Assembly: GCA_041477005.1 (NCBI GenBank)
Contig: JBGOUJ010000509.1
Span: 1-5,776, forward strand
DNA: 5,776 nt
Source: JBGOUJ01 sp041477005
Lineage (GTDB): Bacteria > Acidobacteriota > Terriglobia > Bryobacterales > JACQDG01
Reading direction: 5' to 3'
How positions within the stretch are numbered: position 1 is the stretch's first letter; each line of letters opens with the position of its first letter. The notes below the pieces were generated by a model, which did not search any database, was not told where the DNA came from, and saw nothing but the letters and a program-made list of their open reading frames with translations. The position numbers and the translations under genes are program-made. This document shows positions 5,475-5,776 of the stretch, piece after piece.

Positions 5475-5776
5475 ATGTGGGGCAAGGGGCGCATTTTTCC
5501 ATCAGAGCACTCCCTCGGCCGCGACCCGCAGACCGGGGCCGTGGTTCACCAGATCACCTCGCATCCCTCGATCAATCATCCCAGCTATTTCCTGCACGCT
5601 TCCTTCACGCCGGACCAGCGGGCCATCCTGTTCACGTCCTATCGCAGCGGCCAGCCGCAGCTCTTCGAGGCGGGCTATCCGGACGCAGAGATCCGGCAGT
5701 TGACCGGCGGCCCGCCGATCCACGCCTTCTCGCCGGTGATCGCGCCCGATGGCGAGCAGGTCTATTTCGTCCGCGG
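5475..5776 (+). CDS. Oligogalacturonate lyase-like beta-propeller protein (N-terminal 100 residues; cut by window edge)
   Basis: Oligogalacturonate lyase (EC 4.2.2.6) cleaves pectin oligomers by beta-elimination in the cytoplasm and is a seven-bladed propeller. The visible part matches the start of that family: GKGRIFPSE, then DPQTGAVVHQITSHPSINHPSYFLHASFTPD (17-47), ILFTSYRSGQPQLF (51-64), IRQLTGG (73-79) and FSPVIAPDGEQVYFVR (85-100). The alternation of D..TG, SFTPD and APDG turns with short beta strands is that of PD40/TolB-like propeller repeats. ATG 5475 is the only start possible, since an in-frame TAA lies at 5427-5429 with none between. No Shine-Dalgarno sequence precedes it. The family is large, and many members may be non-enzymatic or act on other substrates; catalytic residues lie mostly in the missing part. 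A generic PD40 propeller protein is the alternative. Confidence 0.72.
   Translation, partial: MWGKGRIFPSEHSLGRDPQTGAVVHQITSHPSINHPSYFLHASFTPDQRAILFTSYRSGQPQLFEAGYPDAEIRQLTGGPPIHAFSPVIAPDGEQVYFVR

Noticed and set aside
5371..5703. A 110-codon plus-strand frame and a 73-codon minus-strand frame at the right end.
   Set aside because: Both conflict with the lyase-like frame from 5475, whose product has propeller repeat motifs; these two are Ser/Arg- or Arg/Gly-rich without motifs.

Overview
The window is GC-rich DNA, densely coded, and most probably from an Acidobacteriota (Solibacter/Bryobacter-like) chromosome or metagenome contig. The main pointer is the left-hand gene: a very large TonB-dependent receptor of the Oar-like type, with an N-terminal carboxypeptidase-regulatory-like domain, that is greatly expanded in that phylum. 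The taxon is inferred from gene style, since no marker gene is present.

Layout. (1) 1-2798, minus strand: the TonB-dependent receptor. Its start is inside the window and its C-terminus runs off the left edge. (2) 2799-2947: a short gap with a good ribosome-binding site, a weak -10-like box and a G-rich stretch with small repeats. (3) 2948-3835, minus strand: LysR-type regulator 1, upstream of the receptor and in the same orientation. (4) 3836-4178: a 343-base divergent intergenic region that is unusually structured. It holds a leader hairpin, a sigma70-like minus-strand promoter, a 48-bp double dyad with a single shared centre, and a long imperfect inverted repeat that looks like a dispersed intergenic element. 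(5) 4179-5099, plus strand: LysR-type regulator 2, a paralogue of regulator 1 (114/295 identical residues by gapless hand alignment). (6) 5065-5427, minus strand: a 120-residue protein of unknown function with a Pro/Ala-rich tail, overlapping the 3' end of regulator 2 tail to tail. (7) 5475-5776, plus strand: the first 100 residues of a beta-propeller protein resembling oligogalacturonate lyase, cut by the right edge.

How the parts may fit. An outer-membrane receptor of a family used for large substrates such as oligosaccharides, two sister LysR regulators facing away from each other across a symmetric operator-like sequence, and a nearby enzyme resembling a pectin-oligomer lyase are compatible with a locus for uptake and use of a plant-derived substrate. 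This is inference from neighbourhood: no SusD, transporter or glycan-degrading cluster is visible, and the receptor family is too large for its substrate to be read from sequence. I see no mobile-element gene, CRISPR array, tRNA or rRNA, and no convincing novel defence or mobile system. The most interesting material is the regulatory DNA between the two LysR genes.
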